Below are positions 6,226 to 6,441 of a stretch of 6,441 nucleotides of DNA, piece by piece. Source of the stretch: CAYGXH01 sp964354485 (lineage in GTDB: Bacteria; Bacteroidota; Ignavibacteria; UBA10030; SZUA-254); NCBI GenBank assembly GCA_964354485.1, contig CAYGZY010000085.1:1-6441 (forward strand), given 5' to 3'. Position 1 is the first letter of the stretch, and each line of letters begins with the position of its first letter. The translations under genes and the position numbers were made by a program. The notes beneath the pieces are model-generated. The model was given only the letters and a program-made list of their open reading frames with translations, had not been told where the DNA came from and did not search any database.

Positions 6226-6338
6226 GCTTATAACGTTTCGCCGCAACACGCAGCGGTTTTTGGTGATCCAAGATTTGGCCACGCTCAACCGGCGCCTATC
6301 AAATGACACCAAAAACCGTTGAGTGAGCTCTATTATGG
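6226..6338. repeat. Repeat D, divergent attC-like element with long hairpin
   Basis: The left tip GCTTATAAC (6226-6234) matches the right tip of repeat C in inverted orientation. A 15-bp inverted pair, CAGCGGTTTTTGGTG (6251-6265) with CACCAAAAACCGTTG (6307-6321), holds with one G-T pair. Weaker inner pairs (ATTTG with CAAAT, GCC with GGC) extend it. TTGAGTGAG after the hairpin is shared with repeat A. The right tip is unclear; ATTATGG (6332-6338) may be a mutated GTTATGG. Confidence 0.5.
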
Positions 6339-6441
6339 CTGGCGTGTGCCTTTAAGACTGCCCTCCTGATTGTAGAATACCACCAACGGTGCGCTGAATT
6401 GACTACACCATTGTACCGTACTTCGAAGACTTCCACAACAC

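Larger units (their letters stand above)
4314..6338 (-). mobile_element. Integron-like gene-cassette array (three complete cassettes)
   Basis: Three unrelated minus-strand genes each lie alone between related non-coding repeats (A, B, C, D), leaving only short gaps to the repeats. The repeats share a hairpin-forming core with ATAAC...GTTAT tips. The outer 16-19 bases on the two sides of one gene are inverted copies of each other and differ from gene to gene: 4409-4427 with 4975-4992 around the lipoprotein gene, 5074-5090 with 5828-5843 around the zinc-motif gene, and 5972-5988 with 6218-6234 around the mini-gene. This matches the logic of integron cassettes, where the half-site starting a cassette is complementary to the first half-site of that cassette's own attC. 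No integrase gene is in the window; by gene direction it would lie to the right. An alternative is a family of non-autonomous inverted-repeat elements that carry genes. Confidence 0.55.

Noticed and set aside
4314..6338. CRISPR array interpretation of the repeats
   Set aside because: The repeats are long, variable in length and separated by whole genes rather than short uniform spacers.
6333..6440. Open minus-strand frame at the right window edge
   Set aside because: Thirty-five open codons at a window edge can arise by chance and the peptide is not recognisable; kept only as part of the repeat D finding.

Overview
The window looks like a bacterial chromosome segment of moderate GC, with secreted zinc peptidases and a lipoprotein carrying a standard lipobox. 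Gene content would fit several Bacteroidota/Calditrichota/Marinimicrobia-like lineages, but nothing here fixes the phylum and I do not name one.

Left part (1-4142), ordinary backbone. The 3' end of an unrecognised gene (1-174) is closed by a strong intrinsic terminator (201-239). A two-gene plus-strand unit follows, encoding two exported M28-family zinc peptidases: one closely resembling carboxypeptidase Q (333-1730), the other a longer PA-domain M28 enzyme (1758-3368). Converging on them from the minus strand is a membrane CDP-alcohol phosphatidyltransferase (3447-4142), read from a TTG start.

Right part (about 4314-6338), a gene-cassette array. Three unrelated minus-strand genes lie singly between four related, hairpin-forming, non-coding repeats (A 4314-4415, B 4986-5080, C 5835-5980, D 6226-6338). 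The genes are a glycine-rich lipoprotein (4454-4960), a pRiA4b ORF-3-like protein with zinc-binding motifs at both ends (5098-5781), and a 52-residue Gly/Leu-periodic membrane mini-protein (6017-6175) that normal length cut-offs miss. The repeat cores are shared; B and C are about 96% identical over some 70 bases. The outermost 16-19 bases of each repeat instead match, as inverted repeats, the end on the other side of the same gene. Each gene therefore has its own private pair of inverted ends, with ATAAC/GTTAT at the tips. This is the pattern expected of integron attC sites and their cassettes, or of an integron-like system.

Read on the minus strand, the array runs from high to low coordinates and ends at the chromosomal lipid-synthesis gene, where repeat A has lost its distal half-site. 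Any integrase should therefore lie beyond position 6441. No integrase is visible in the window, so the integron assignment is inferred from repeat structure alone.
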